A stretch of 64,000 nucleotides of DNA from positions 62,001-126,000 of the forward strand of contig CABFPG010000014.1 of NCBI GenBank assembly GCA_902141825.1, given 5' to 3'. This document shows positions 17,674 through 27,400 of the stretch, in pieces; within the stretch, counting starts at the first letter, position 1; the number at the start of each line of letters is the position of its first letter. Both the position numbers and the translations under genes were made by a program. The stretch comes from Thalassocella blandensis (GTDB lineage Bacteria > Pseudomonadota > Gammaproteobacteria > Pseudomonadales > Cellvibrionaceae). The notes under the pieces are model-generated. The model was given only the letters and a program-made list of their open reading frames with translations, did not search any database and was not told the DNA's origin.

Positions 17674-18139
17674 GATAATTTAATGGTGCCAGTGGTTGTT
17701 TAACAGTTTCATTTAACAGGGATTCGCAAAAGTTACAGTGACTATCGGTGAGCTCAAAAAACCTGTCGTCTGTGATGTCTTCAGGTATTATGGATTGCAC
17801 GTTAATCTCGTCACTATTATCTAATACCAGACTTATGGATAATCCCGTCCAGGCAAAGCTCTTTTGCATCCATTTTTTTACTATTTCCCAGTTAATTTCG
17901 GATCTATTGTTAAGCGTTCCAGGCAGATTTGTGTGGTCTATGTATTCATGGGCCGTGGGTATTGGGCTAAGTAATACAATCTGATTCTTATCCAGTTGAA
18001 AACTTACGCTTAGTTTGGCATCAAACTGGAGGATAAAGCACCCATTGTCGTCAATGGGTGGGCATTGCATAAAAATTTTCTGGCAGAAAATTTCGAGCCT
18101 GGTTTGAAGGGAGGTAAGCTTTTGTTCGTCTATGTGCAA
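17654..18139 (-). CDS. SctB-position CesT-like chaperone (YscB-like)
   Basis: 161 residues if translation begins at the TTG at 18139; the frame is open from an ATG at 18238, but its first 33 codons run through a tandem repeat and look non-coding. The chain has the class I chaperone plan (N-terminal helix LTSLQTRLEIFCQKIF, beta hairpins, long central helix, a WTGLSISLVLD strand). First gene before sctC, the place of yscB, whose product with SycN escorts the gatekeeper YopN. Cys/His near the C-terminus (HCNFCESLL) are unusual. Function is inferred from position and fold. Confidence 0.65.
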   Translation of the reverse strand: MHIDEQKLTSLQTRLEIFCQKIFMQCPPIDDNGCFILQFDAKLSVSFQLDKNQIVLLSPIPTAHEYIDHTNLPGTLNNRSEINWEIVKKWMQKSFAWTGLSISLVLDNSDEINVQSIIPEDITDDRFFELTDSHCNFCESLLNETVKQPLAPLNYHAFITP

Positions 18140-18150
18140 TTTGATGTACC

Positions 18151-18190
18151 TGTAATTTCTTGTAATGTCCTGTAATGCCCTGTAATGCCC
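18151..18190 (-). repeat. Four tandem 10-bp repeats upstream of the sctB-L operon
   Basis: Read on the minus strand: GGGCATTACA, GGGCATTACA, GGACATTACA, AGAAATTACA, ending 11 bases before the TTG of the sctB-like gene. The period is one helical turn, so each copy presents the same face of the DNA. It could be a regulator-binding array, a translation-leader element, or a slippage product. Confidence 0.85.
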
Positions 18191-18265
18191 GTGGAAACTC
18201 GTGCAAAAACATGCACCACTTACTAGTACTGAAAACACGGTCGAAATGCGCCAGTCTGTCTTCGC

Positions 18266-21200
18266 TTAATAGAGGTATACCGTTCCTGAATCTTCCGCTT
18301 GATTATTGTTTTGGTTGGTATTTATACCTTTGCCATTGCTGTCTTCATTTTTTACACCTACAGCCAGAGTATTTCCGTCACCACTCAAACTGATTATTTC
18401 TCCAAACCGGTCCCCTGATTCTGTGTTACTGGCTTTGATGTAAGCTTGTGATTCCCATGCTCCATCGATTTTTTCAAAGGAGTAGGCCGCTCCTGATTCA
18501 GGTGCTGAACTGTTATTTCGTCGGTCATTAATGCCTGAGGATTGTGTGTTTTCACCGCTCGCGCCGACAATAAGTAAATTTCCATTAGCGCTTAATGCCA
18601 GGTCATCTCCGAAATTCAAGTCAGCTTGTGATTGTGTGGCTTTAACCGTATGCGTTTGTAGCCATATTCCGGTATCTGATGAAAATAAAAACACTGCTCC
18701 GGAATTTTCTCTACTGTTGTTATTGGAAGTGTTGTTGATTCCGGTAGCGCTGCTGTCTTCAAAAGGAGCTCCAATGGCAAGGCTTTTACCGTCACTGCTA
18801 ATCGCGATACTCTGGCCAAAAGCATCACCTTCATCTGGAAATTCGGATTTGATAAATGCCCTCTGTTCCCATGTACTACCGCTTCTCACAAAAATGTAAG
18901 CGGCCCCCGAGTTCGGCTTTGGTGCTTCGGTGTTTCCGCCTTCATTAGAATGCCTTATTCCTGAATGTCCACTTTCCTCATTGCTTGCACCAACCGCAAG
19001 AACATCTCCTGTCGCACTTAAACTGACATCAGTTCCAAAATGTTGGTTTAAATTATTATTGGCATTATGCGCTTTGATGTAAGCTTGTTGATTCCAGATA
19101 CCGTTATTGCGTTGGAAAATATATACAGCTCCAGAGGTTTGTTGCGGATCGGAATTGGGGGCTTGATTTTGCGACGGGTCAACTCCCTGTGAGGTGCCTC
19201 TTTCCAGAGGTACGCCTACGGATAATGTGTTGCCATTTTCACTTAAACTCAGTGTGCTGCCGAATTCATTAAAGGATGAAGGGTTACTTGCTTTTATCTG
19301 CGCTTGAAATTTCCACACCGTTATAGATTCTTCGTCTTCTTCATCGACTTCATCTTCATCTTCATTTTCATCCTCTTCCGATGGTACAGGAATGGTTTCT
19401 GACACAAAGATGTATACAGCCCCTGAGTTTTCTATTTCCTCTGAATTGTCTGGATTCCCAGTGTTTACTCCAGCAAATCCACTATCTTCCAGAGGTGCGC
19501 CTATTGCAATAGTTTTGCCATCAGCACTTATGGCAACTGCCTGCCCAAAGTGATCACCTGCTGATACATTACTGGCTTTCAAATAGGCGCTTTGTGTCCA
19601 ATCAAATACACCAAAAGTAAATACATATGCTGCGCCTGCAGCTGGGGCTGCATTGTTATTGAGTGCATTTGCATTCGAGGGGTCTGATATAGCACCATTA
19701 AATACGCCTGATTGGTTGCTGGACTCCGCTGGAGAGCCAACAACTAGAATTTTTCCATTGCCATTGAGTGTGGGAATACCGAATAGATCACCGGCATTCG
19801 CGTTGCTTGATTTGAAATAACCTATACTGTCGACTGGATTACCCTGCACACTAATGGTGTTAGATGTGACGCAACCGACTCCATTGCAGGTTTCCAGCGC
19901 ATATTTTGCGTTCATCCTCGCATAGAGCGGCACAACATGTGGAGTTTCAGGGAAATCAATGAATAAACCTTCCAGTACACGTGTTAATTCGGACGTGCCG
20001 TCATGGCTTTCTTTTAAGTGATATAAAAGCGTTTCATCACTTGATGGACAAGAAAATGCAAATGCTTTTACTGGTACAAAATCCATTTGTAAACATGATA
20101 CAGAGATCGGAAGTGTACCAGTGGTGACCGTAAATTTGGCTGACACACCACCGATCGTTAATGTTGCTTGATGTTGTTCTGTTTCTGCATCTGAAGTCAG
20201 CAATCGTATAGACACCGTTTGACCCGCGAACACCAAGCCTGGTTCGTTTGTAAAAGTATTGCTGTTGATAGAATATTCGCCTCCGCTAATTGAAATGGGG
20301 CTTCCAACATCAATGCCTCTTACCGTGAATATGTCAGACCTGACCCAATCAGAAACAGGGGCGTCGATTATGGGGAAAAATGAAAATCCATCGGGTTCAT
20401 CGTCTGAACCGGTTTTTACGTTGAAAGATCGTGCGAGATTTCCCACTGTGAGCGTTGCTGTAGTTGTTTCAGCCGGATTTGTTCCTGCTATTAATTTAAC
20501 CCGAACGATTTGGTGGTTCGTGATGACTCCCACTTCGTTTGTGAATTCGCCGCCATTAATTGAATATTCGCCACCAATAATTGAGATTGGTGTAGGGGCG
20601 TTCACACCTTTTATTTCGATCTCATCAGAAATATTTTCTGAATTTAACTGGACGTTCTCCACCGCGTCGAAGGAGAAGTTCTCTGGGCTAGTATCTTTTA
20701 CAAACGTGGTTACCTTAAAGTCCGCAACTACTCCGCCTATTGTTAATGTGGCTGTTTTGGTATCGTTAAACTCTGATGACGAAATCAAACGTAGTCTGAC
20801 AGATTGCCCCGGCAGTAATTCTCCGTCCTCACTGGTATATTCACTGTTTGAAATAGAGTATTCGCCGTCAACTATTGAAATGGACGTGACCGCATTGAAT
20901 CCACGGACAGAGATTGTGTTTGATAAGATTGGCGTGGTCAGCTCTACATCTAGTGCGTCTACAAAAAAGAAGCTATTGGGCGTCGTGTCAAGGTTACCTG
21001 AAGATGCATCTTCCGAAGATGTTGTGACAGTAAAATCGTCACTGACATCACCAATGGTAAGGAGTGCTACCGTATTTGTATCGAAGTCTGCGGAAGCCTG
21101 AAGTCTTAACTTGACGGAGTCACCATTGTTCACCGTACTCGGTTGATTGGTGAAATCGCCATCATTAATAGAATATTCACCACCACTTACTCGAATAGCC

Positions 21201-23089
21201 GTGGCGATGTTTATGCCGCGGACGATAATAGCATTTGAGATTAAAATAGAAGATGGTTCCACACTCGTTTGATTGACAAAGAAAAATGCATTGGGTGTAG
21301 AATCATTTCCGGAATTTCCACCTCCGGTGGAAGTGCGCGTTGTCACTTGAAATTCTGCCGTATATTCACCGACAGTTAATAATACGGTTTTAGGGGTGTT
21401 AAGCGTAGCGGGTGTGACAGTTCGAACGCGAATGGATTGCCCGGCTGAAATGGTACTGTTGATGCTGCTGTATTCACCATTATTTATGGAGAATTCACCC
21501 CCTTCAATCGTTACCGGTGTGGGTGTATTGATTCCATTAACAGTAGTGCTATTGGATTCAACTAAAGTTTCAAGGTCGAGATTGGTTTGCTCAACGAAAA
21601 AGAAGGGGTTAGGGCTACTGTCATTATTACTTCCTTCTCCTGTTCCGCTGGTTGCTGCTGAAGTGACGGTGAAGTCTGCGCTGATGCTTCCAATGCTCAA
21701 CGTCACAGTTTTGACTGTGGAAAAAAGTTCAGCAGCCAGTGTGCGCAACATGATGGTCTGGCCATTTTCAATCAGGCTCGGGGTATTAGTAAATGCGCTG
21801 CCATTGATACTGTATTCGCCGTTAGTTATACCTATTTCTGTTGGGACATTAATGCCACGAATAGTAACGGTATTGGAAAATACTTCCGAACCCGGCGGTG
21901 TGTTGGCCTTCGGCACAAAGAAAAAAGCATTCGGGATATTGTCTTCTTCAGTATTTTCAGTGCCTCCCGTTGCAATTGTTTTAACGTCGAAATTTGCAGA
22001 GAAATTTCCTACGATTAATACGGCTCGATTTGTTGTGTTGAAGTTGGCTGGAGAAAGCAGTTTAACTGTAACCGTATCTCCATCTGAGACCTCTCCAGGC
22101 GTATTCGTAAATGCAGTACCATTAATAGCGTAACTACCTCCTGCAATAGAAATTTCAGCAGGGCGTGTAATACCGCGAACGGTAATAGTGTTAGATAACA
22201 CCTCTGTACTTCTGGGTACATTTGTTTTTGCGGTGAAGAAGAATGCATTCGGGTTTGTGTCCTCATCATCGTTTCCACCATTAGGGTCACTGCGAGTGGT
22301 CACATCAAAATGGCCCGTGACTCCACCGATGTTGAGTGTAACTCGACCGGAGGTCAGGGGTTGAGAAGGGGTCGTGAGACGAACTTTGATAGTTTGACCT
22401 TCTACTACAGTTCCGGTTGAATCAGTGAATGTTCCATTATCTATGGCATATTCACCTCCTGCGACCTGGATGGTGGTCTCACTGTTTATTCCTTTTACAA
22501 CAATGCTGTTAGACTCGAGAACGCTGTTCTGCGCGGCACTCGATGACGCGACGAAGAAGAAGGCCGTAGGCGTTGTATCCAGTGTGGTGCCACCCCCTTG
22601 CTGATTGTTTTGTCTAGTGGTGACGGTAAATTCAGTATTGAATTCCCCGACTTGTATCGCTGATGTGATGCTCGTATTGAACTGTTGTGAAGATTTGACC
22701 CTTACCTTGATAGTGTCTCCAAAGTTTACTGATCCTTGCTGTGCGGTAAACGCTGAATCGCCAATGGCATATTCGCCGTTCTGGATTTGAATAACAGCAG
22801 AGCTGTCTATGCCGCGGATTGTTACGCTGTTGGATTCTACAAAAACGTCGGGTTCAACACCGCTGGCCGGGACGAACGCAAAGGAATTGGGTTTAATGTC
22901 TGGAACGGAATCTGGACTTGGGGTTGGCGTAGTGTCTGGCGTGCTATCTGGACCGTTGTCTTGTCCGCTATTCTGACCATTGCCCTGATTGCTTTCATCT
23001 TCACCGGTATTACCGCCACCGCACGAGCTGATAATAAGGAGCATGGAGAAAACTAAAATAATATGTTTTACAAACAGCAGGGGCTTCAT
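18266..23089 (-). CDS. Giant lipoprotein: nine ~95-residue repeats and an FG-GAP propeller
   Basis: 1607 residues. The signal peptide ends in lipobox IISSC (Cys23), followed by a Gly/Asn/Asp/Pro-rich spacer to about 65. Nine tandem repeats (about 66-1000) follow, each with a PNAFFFV-like start, SNTITVRGI, GGEYSIN, FTN..G, GQTV.VRL and TLTIG..SADFTVTT; this looks like an all-beta adhesin-type domain. A Cys-containing linker domain leads to seven FG-GAP repeats (about 1085-1607; KASN..GD.FG, LS.DGNTLAVGA, SGAVYIF), enough for one seven-bladed integrin-type propeller. One blade carries an acidic insert of Glu/Asp. It is probably surface-exposed and Ca-binding. It lies 127 bases upstream of the sctB-like start on the same strand, with no clear terminator between. 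An adhesin role is inferred. Confidence 0.85.
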   Translation of the reverse strand: MKPLLFVKHIILVFSMLLIISSCGGGNTGEDESNQGNGQNSGQDNGPDSTPDTTPTPSPDSVPDIKPNSFAFVPASGVEPDVFVESNSVTIRGIDSSAVIQIQNGEYAIGDSAFTAQQGSVNFGDTIKVRVKSSQQFNTSITSAIQVGEFNTEFTVTTRQNNQQGGGTTLDTTPTAFFFVASSSAAQNSVLESNSIVVKGINSETTIQVAGGEYAIDNGTFTDSTGTVVEGQTIKVRLTTPSQPLTSGRVTLNIGGVTGHFDVTTRSDPNGGNDDEDTNPNAFFFTAKTNVPRSTEVLSNTITVRGITRPAEISIAGGSYAINGTAFTNTPGEVSDGDTVTVKLLSPANFNTTNRAVLIVGNFSANFDVKTIATGGTENTEEDNIPNAFFFVPKANTPPGSEVFSNTVTIRGINVPTEIGITNGEYSINGSAFTNTPSLIENGQTIMLRTLAAELFSTVKTVTLSIGSISADFTVTSAATSGTGEGSNNDSSPNPFFFVEQTNLDLETLVESNSTTVNGINTPTPVTIEGGEFSINNGEYSSINSTISAGQSIRVRTVTPATLNTPKTVLLTVGEYTAEFQVTTRTSTGGGNSGNDSTPNAFFFVNQTSVEPSSILISNAIIVRGINIATAIRVSGGEYSINDGDFTNQPSTVNNGDSVKLRLQASADFDTNTVALLTIGDVSDDFTVTTSSEDASSGNLDTTPNSFFFVDALDVELTTPILSNTISVRGFNAVTSISIVDGEYSISNSEYTSEDGELLPGQSVRLRLISSSEFNDTKTATLTIGGVVADFKVTTFVKDTSPENFSFDAVENVQLNSENISDEIEIKGVNAPTPISIIGGEYSINGGEFTNEVGVITNHQIVRVKLIAGTNPAETTTATLTVGNLARSFNVKTGSDDEPDGFSFFPIIDAPVSDWVRSDIFTVRGIDVGSPISISGGEYSINSNTFTNEPGLVFAGQTVSIRLLTSDAETEQHQATLTIGGVSAKFTVTTGTLPISVSCLQMDFVPVKAFAFSCPSSDETLLYHLKESHDGTSELTRVLEGLFIDFPETPHVVPLYARMNAKYALETCNGVGCVTSNTISVQGNPVDSIGYFKSSNANAGDLFGIPTLNGNGKILVVGSPAESSNQSGVFNGAISDPSNANALNNNAAPAAGAAYVFTFGVFDWTQSAYLKASNVSAGDHFGQAVAISADGKTIAIGAPLEDSGFAGVNTGNPDNSEEIENSGAVYIFVSETIPVPSEEDENEDEDEVDEEDEESITVWKFQAQIKASNPSSFNEFGSTLSLSENGNTLSVGVPLERGTSQGVDPSQNQAPNSDPQQTSGAVYIFQRNNGIWNQQAYIKAHNANNNLNQHFGTDVSLSATGDVLAVGASNEESGHSGIRHSNEGGNTEAPKPNSGAAYIFVRSGSTWEQRAFIKSEFPDEGDAFGQSIAISSDGKSLAIGAPFEDSSATGINNTSNNNSRENSGAVFLFSSDTGIWLQTHTVKATQSQADLNFGDDLALSANGNLLIVGASGENTQSSGINDRRNNSSAPESGAAYSFEKIDGAWESQAYIKASNTESGDRFGEIISLSGDGNTLAVGVKNEDSNGKGINTNQNNNQAEDSGTVYLY

Positions 23090-23477
23090 GTTTCGTTCCT
23101 TGGTGGAGCGTTATCAGGTTGTCAAAGTGTGTTCCACTTGCGTCGGCACGAGTAGCACAGCCCTTAGCTGTGTAAGCATGAATCATGTGGCCGAGCAAAT
23201 GAGCGCTGAGAAAAAATCATCACTTTGAGTAATACTGAAATCAGCTATAGATTTCGCTAAGCGGTTCACTCCCTTTGGTTTAGGGGAGGTCTACGGAGTA
23301 ATTGTGCAAAAACACAAAGGTCTGTGTGTATAGATTGAGCAATAGGCATTTACTCGGATCGAGAGATATCTTGTAATCATTCACGTGCTGTGTTTATGGC
23401 TGAATAAGTGATGACCAGGGGGTTGGAACGCTAGTCGCTAAGCGGTGGAATTGAAAAGTCAGATTCGGATAAACAAT

Positions 23478-23522
23478 GATATTGATTACCGGGTGTTTAT
23501 CTTTAGCCGGGTAATCAATATC
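23478..23522. repeat. Perfect 13-bp inverted repeat (hairpin)
   Basis: GATATTGATTACC (23478-23490) pairs with GGTAATCAATATC (23510-23522). After one mismatch two more G-C pairs extend the stem inward. It lies about 110 bases beyond the stop of the tautomerase gene (minus strand). It may end that transcript, but there is no T run. Confidence 0.7.
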
Positions 23523-23530
23523 GCATGTGT

Positions 23531-23572
23531 TGTCAGTCAGGTGCTGTTAGTCAGGTGTTGTTAGTGAGGTAC
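23531..23572. repeat. Three tandem 14-bp repeats
   Basis: Units TGTCAGTCAGGTGC, TGTTAGTCAGGTGT and TGTTAGTGAGGTAC lie head to tail immediately after the inverted repeat, diverging at two to five positions. They are non-coding. Confidence 0.85.
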
Positions 23573-23633
23573 TTCATCACTCAACCTGTGTGTGTAAACA
23601 GCAATATGGCTATATACGGTAAAGCGGTTAATG

Positions 23634-23840
23634 CTATTTCAGTCCCATTTTCGCTTTGGTCAGTGTTTCATCTGCACGCCCCCAGCCGCCGTCGGCGACT
23701 TCTTCTATTAGCACCATTGTATGTGGCCGCGCTTGTTCGCCAAAGTATTCGACGAGCAAATTCGTCGTCCGATGAATAATCTCTTCTTTAAGTGCATGAT
23801 TGGCAGTACCTTCTGGAAGCTTAATATTGGCAAATGGCAT
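23634..23840 (-). CDS. 4-oxalocrotonate tautomerase family enzyme
   Basis: 68 residues, the size of 4-OT subunits. It begins MPFANIKLPEG, so removal of Met exposes the catalytic N-terminal proline of the family, and the later PHTMVLIEEV strand with GGWGRAD is also typical. Members catalyse keto-enol tautomerisation or related proton transfers with Pro1 as base; the substrate here is unknown. AGAGGGG precedes the ATG. The gene stands alone between two intergenic stretches. Confidence 0.88.
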   Translation of the reverse strand: MPFANIKLPEGTANHALKEEIIHRTTNLLVEYFGEQARPHTMVLIEEVADGGWGRADETLTKAKMGLK

Positions 23841-24434
23841 GTTTATTCCCCTCTTTAGTTTTTGAAATTGTTGAAAACAAATGTCTATGTAGAAACCTCA
23901 GAATATTGTCTCTGGAAGAGGGAATAAATATGCAAAATTTGATAGCACTGTTCTAAATTTCGCAACAATCAAGCCTGATGTGTGGAGTGTTAAACAAACA
24001 CATGGTGTCCCTGGAATGATTGATAACCTGTGACACCGAAATTGACGTATTTATATTGCCATGCGATAAACGTTAAAGGAACCGGATTGGCCGCGCCAGG
24101 ATTATAATCTAAGTCTTTACCTCTCGAAGCCCGGGAAGTTCGACTTGCTTCGTGTTACTCGAACCTTAACACGCTGTGTTCGTTTATCAGGTACTAAGGT
24201 TCTAATATTGGTAGTTAGCGCGTAATACCAATTTTTAACAGGATCACCTAATTTCTTTTTCTGGTACGGGCTGATAACGTAATTCTGGTTATTACCGTGC
24301 CTGTCACTGAGTTTGTTTTTTTATTCAGAACATCGCCGTCATTTTTTTCGGCGTGCACGTATAAACATTAAAACCCCAATCTGCAACATCCGAAGCCTAA
24401 ACCACTTAACCATAATAAATTTCGGAGTTATATC
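23841..24434. other. Divergent intergenic region upstream of GH31
   Basis: 594 bases between two divergently read genes. It holds a hairpin followed by T5 at 24207-24236. No repeat array and no clear operator were found. GGAG at 24422-24425 serves the GH31 start. Confidence 0.5.
24207..24236 (+). terminator. Terminator-like hairpin in the GH31 leader
   Basis: ATTGGTA (24207-24213) pairs with TACCAAT (24226-24232), with inner TTA/TAA pairing and a run of T (24232-24236). It lies about 200 bases before the GH31 ATG on the same strand, so if transcription begins upstream it could act as an attenuator. Confidence 0.5.
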
Positions 24435-27400
24435 ATGCGTTCCACTTTTCAATATTTGCTCGATCCTGTTTTATTGCTTGAACCTAGATCGTCTTTCAGT
24501 CCCAGGATGTATCCCGGTTCAGCGTCATTCTTTACCTTGCTGGAGTTAAAACCTTTACTGCGATGTTTGCTGTGCGTGAACTGCCTGTTGTTTTCTAGTG
24601 TTGTCACTGCGCAAACAGAGCACATTGTTGGAGATGTTCGTGTTCAGGTATTGTCCCCAACACTTGTACGAATAGAACTAAAAGGTCCGCAGGGATTTGA
24701 AAATAGAGAGACTTTTCACATTACTCAGCGACAGTGGCGTGATGTCCCAATACAAGTATCTAGTTCAAATAATCGCATAGCCATTAGTACAGCCGCATAC
24801 ACTGTAAATATTCCTGCAAATGCTTCCACGCTTGACGGTATTTCGATTGTCAATTCCGCAGGTGAACCACTCTGGCAGATGCCTGACGATGAACGTTATG
24901 TCACGATTAAAGACAGATGGAAAGGTAACTACTTGTTCGACAATGGTGACGCAGTGAGTTATGGGCCGGTACTTGAGGATGATCGCTATTTTTGGACGGA
25001 TGAATATGTAGATGGTTTTCATCGTTTTCGTAACAAAGCCACAGGTGAGTACTTGAATATTGAAAACCTTGCTGCCTACGCAGAAAGTACTCCCGTCCAG
25101 GAACATTGGCATTCAAAGGATTGGTCATTGCGTCCTGTTGAGATTGACGGTTATTTTTTCATGCAGGCACGTTGGGTGGAGAACCCCCGGTACTTGCATA
25201 TTGAGGATCAGTCAGGCTACGTGCAACACGCACCGCCCGGTACCGCTAACGGTAGTGGAGCAACAATTGATACTTGGACTAGCGCACAATGGGCGTTTGA
25301 AGAAACCGGATTTTTTATCAATAATCGCCAGTGGATACCGCACCCAGAAAAACAAACAAAGGCCTGGGCCATTGTGGATACTCCCAGGGTTGTTCCTGCC
25401 GTTTGGGGGTACAACTATCCCGGTTGGGACCAACCCGATAATGGTTGGGATTTATCAAACGATGCGAAAGATGTATATGTTTTTCTACCTGCCGGCGATG
25501 GAAAACAATTGAGACAGGATTATCTTGATTTAACAGGTCGTTCAGATCTTTTACCACTTTATGCGCTTGGTGGTTGGGATAGTCGGTACTATGCCTATAC
25601 CCAGGCTGAAGCTTTGCAGAAAATTGATTCCTACCGTGAAAAAAATATTCCGTTGGATGTTTTTGTGGTTGACACGGATTGGCGTGTAGGCGCTTCAACT
25701 GGCTATGGTGTCGACACAGGTTTGTTCCCTGATATGCAAGAATTTCTAGCAGATGCGCACGCAAAAAATGTACGAGTCCCCTTTAACGATCACCCAGAAC
25801 CTAAAGGTATGGCACTAGACCCGGTGGAGGTAAATTTTCGCAATCAGGGTTTACGTGGTCTGTTTGATATTGGTTTGGATTTCTGGTGGTTTGACCGCAA
25901 CTGGCACATAACTATAGATGCTCCTGACGGTATTAATAAAGAGACTTTTGGGATGTACGTGTACCACTGGGTCACTCAGGATTACTACCCCAATCGTCGA
26001 CCAATTATACTCGCGAACATTGACGGTATTGACCACGGTGCAATAAATAATCCTCCCGATATTGCTGCTCATCGCTATACCTTACAATGGACTGGTGACA
26101 CCATGAGTGATTTTGCTTCATTAAAACGTGAGATTCGCGCAGCGGTGTATTCAGGGGTTTATGCGCCTTACGCTTATACCAGTACGGATTTAGGTGGGCA
26201 TAAGGGAACGCTTACGGTAGAGCAGTATGCTAGATGGGTTCAATTCGGTGCTTTATCACCTATTTTCCGCCTCCACTGCGGGGAAGGGTTTACGCGAGAT
26301 CCCTGGGATTACGCTGCGCCCGCTGAAGATGTTGTGCGCAAGTTTGTTCAGATGCGTATGCGCTTGTTACCAGTTTTGTATGCGGCTGCACGTGAAAATT
26401 ATGATTCCGGTGAACCAATTCTGCGACGATTGGATTTACAGTACCCGGAGTATGCCGAGGCATCGCGCGATGATCAATATCTCCTTGGCGATAGTATTCT
26501 GGTGGCTCCTATTGCTGAAACAGGTCAAAGTCGAGTTGCCTGGATTCCTCCAGGAAGCTGGATCAATGTATGGACCGGGGACTTAATTCAGGGACCACTA
26601 ACCACAACGGTTTATGCACAGCTGGAACAAATGCCTGTTTTTGTGAAGCGCGGAAGTCTGCTGGCTTTAGTGCCGACGATGCAGCATACAGAGGAGCGTG
26701 CGTGGGACCCGGTGACGCTTGATCTTTATCCCATGCCGGGCCAAAAAGCGTCGACTGTACTTTATGAAGATGATGGGCGTACCAATGCGTACAAGCAAAA
26801 TGCATATCGAAAAACTCAACTGGATGCACAAGTGGATTCTGCCAATAAAAGTATTCGCGTGAATATTGCAGCAGCAAATGGATACTATGATGGAGCACTA
26901 GAACACCGATCATGGAAAATTCGTTTGAGAACTCCGGTGGAATGGGTGGGCGCTGCGCCCACGTCCGTTCTCGTCAATGGCGAGCCGATCTCCTGGAAAG
27001 TTCTTGATCAGGATATGCAACGGATGCCATTTGAGACCGAAGGTTCAGCGGCAGATGGTGCTGTTATTGAAATCGAATTACCTGCAGCACCGGTAAATGA
27101 GGCGCAAACAGTCGAGGTAAGTTTTATTCCGCTATCAGATGCCATCACGATTTTTCAGCATTGTAACTATACCGGCTGGGCAGTAAATTTCCCGTCGGGA
27201 GACTTTAGCTTAGATGCGTTACTGCAGGCAGGGGTGGTGAATAATGATGCGTCTTCATTAAAAGTTCCGTCAGGATTTTCCGCTATTTTATTTGATGAAG
27301 ATAATTTTTCCGGGAATGCGATTATCATTTCCAATGATGTGAGCTGTTTAGTGGATTACGGGTTTAACGATGTATTTTCTTCTTTGCAGGTGACCAATGG

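Larger units (their letters stand above)
23090..23633. other. Intergenic region with hairpin and tandem repeat
   Basis: 544 bases between the 3' end of the tautomerase gene and the 5' end of the giant lipoprotein gene, both on the minus strand. It must hold the lipoprotein promoter, though I cannot place one with confidence. It contains the long inverted repeat at 23478-23522 and the 14-bp triple repeat at 23531-23572. Short open frames here show no protein-like features. Confidence 0.6.

Noticed and set aside
18191-18240. ExsA-type activator box near the sctB-like gene
   Set aside because: An A-rich TGAAAACACGG element exists but in the wrong orientation and without the second half-site.
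20259-22133. Long open frames on + within the giant lipoprotein
   Set aside because: They mirror the repeats of the lipoprotein, which has a proper start, lipobox and consistent domains.
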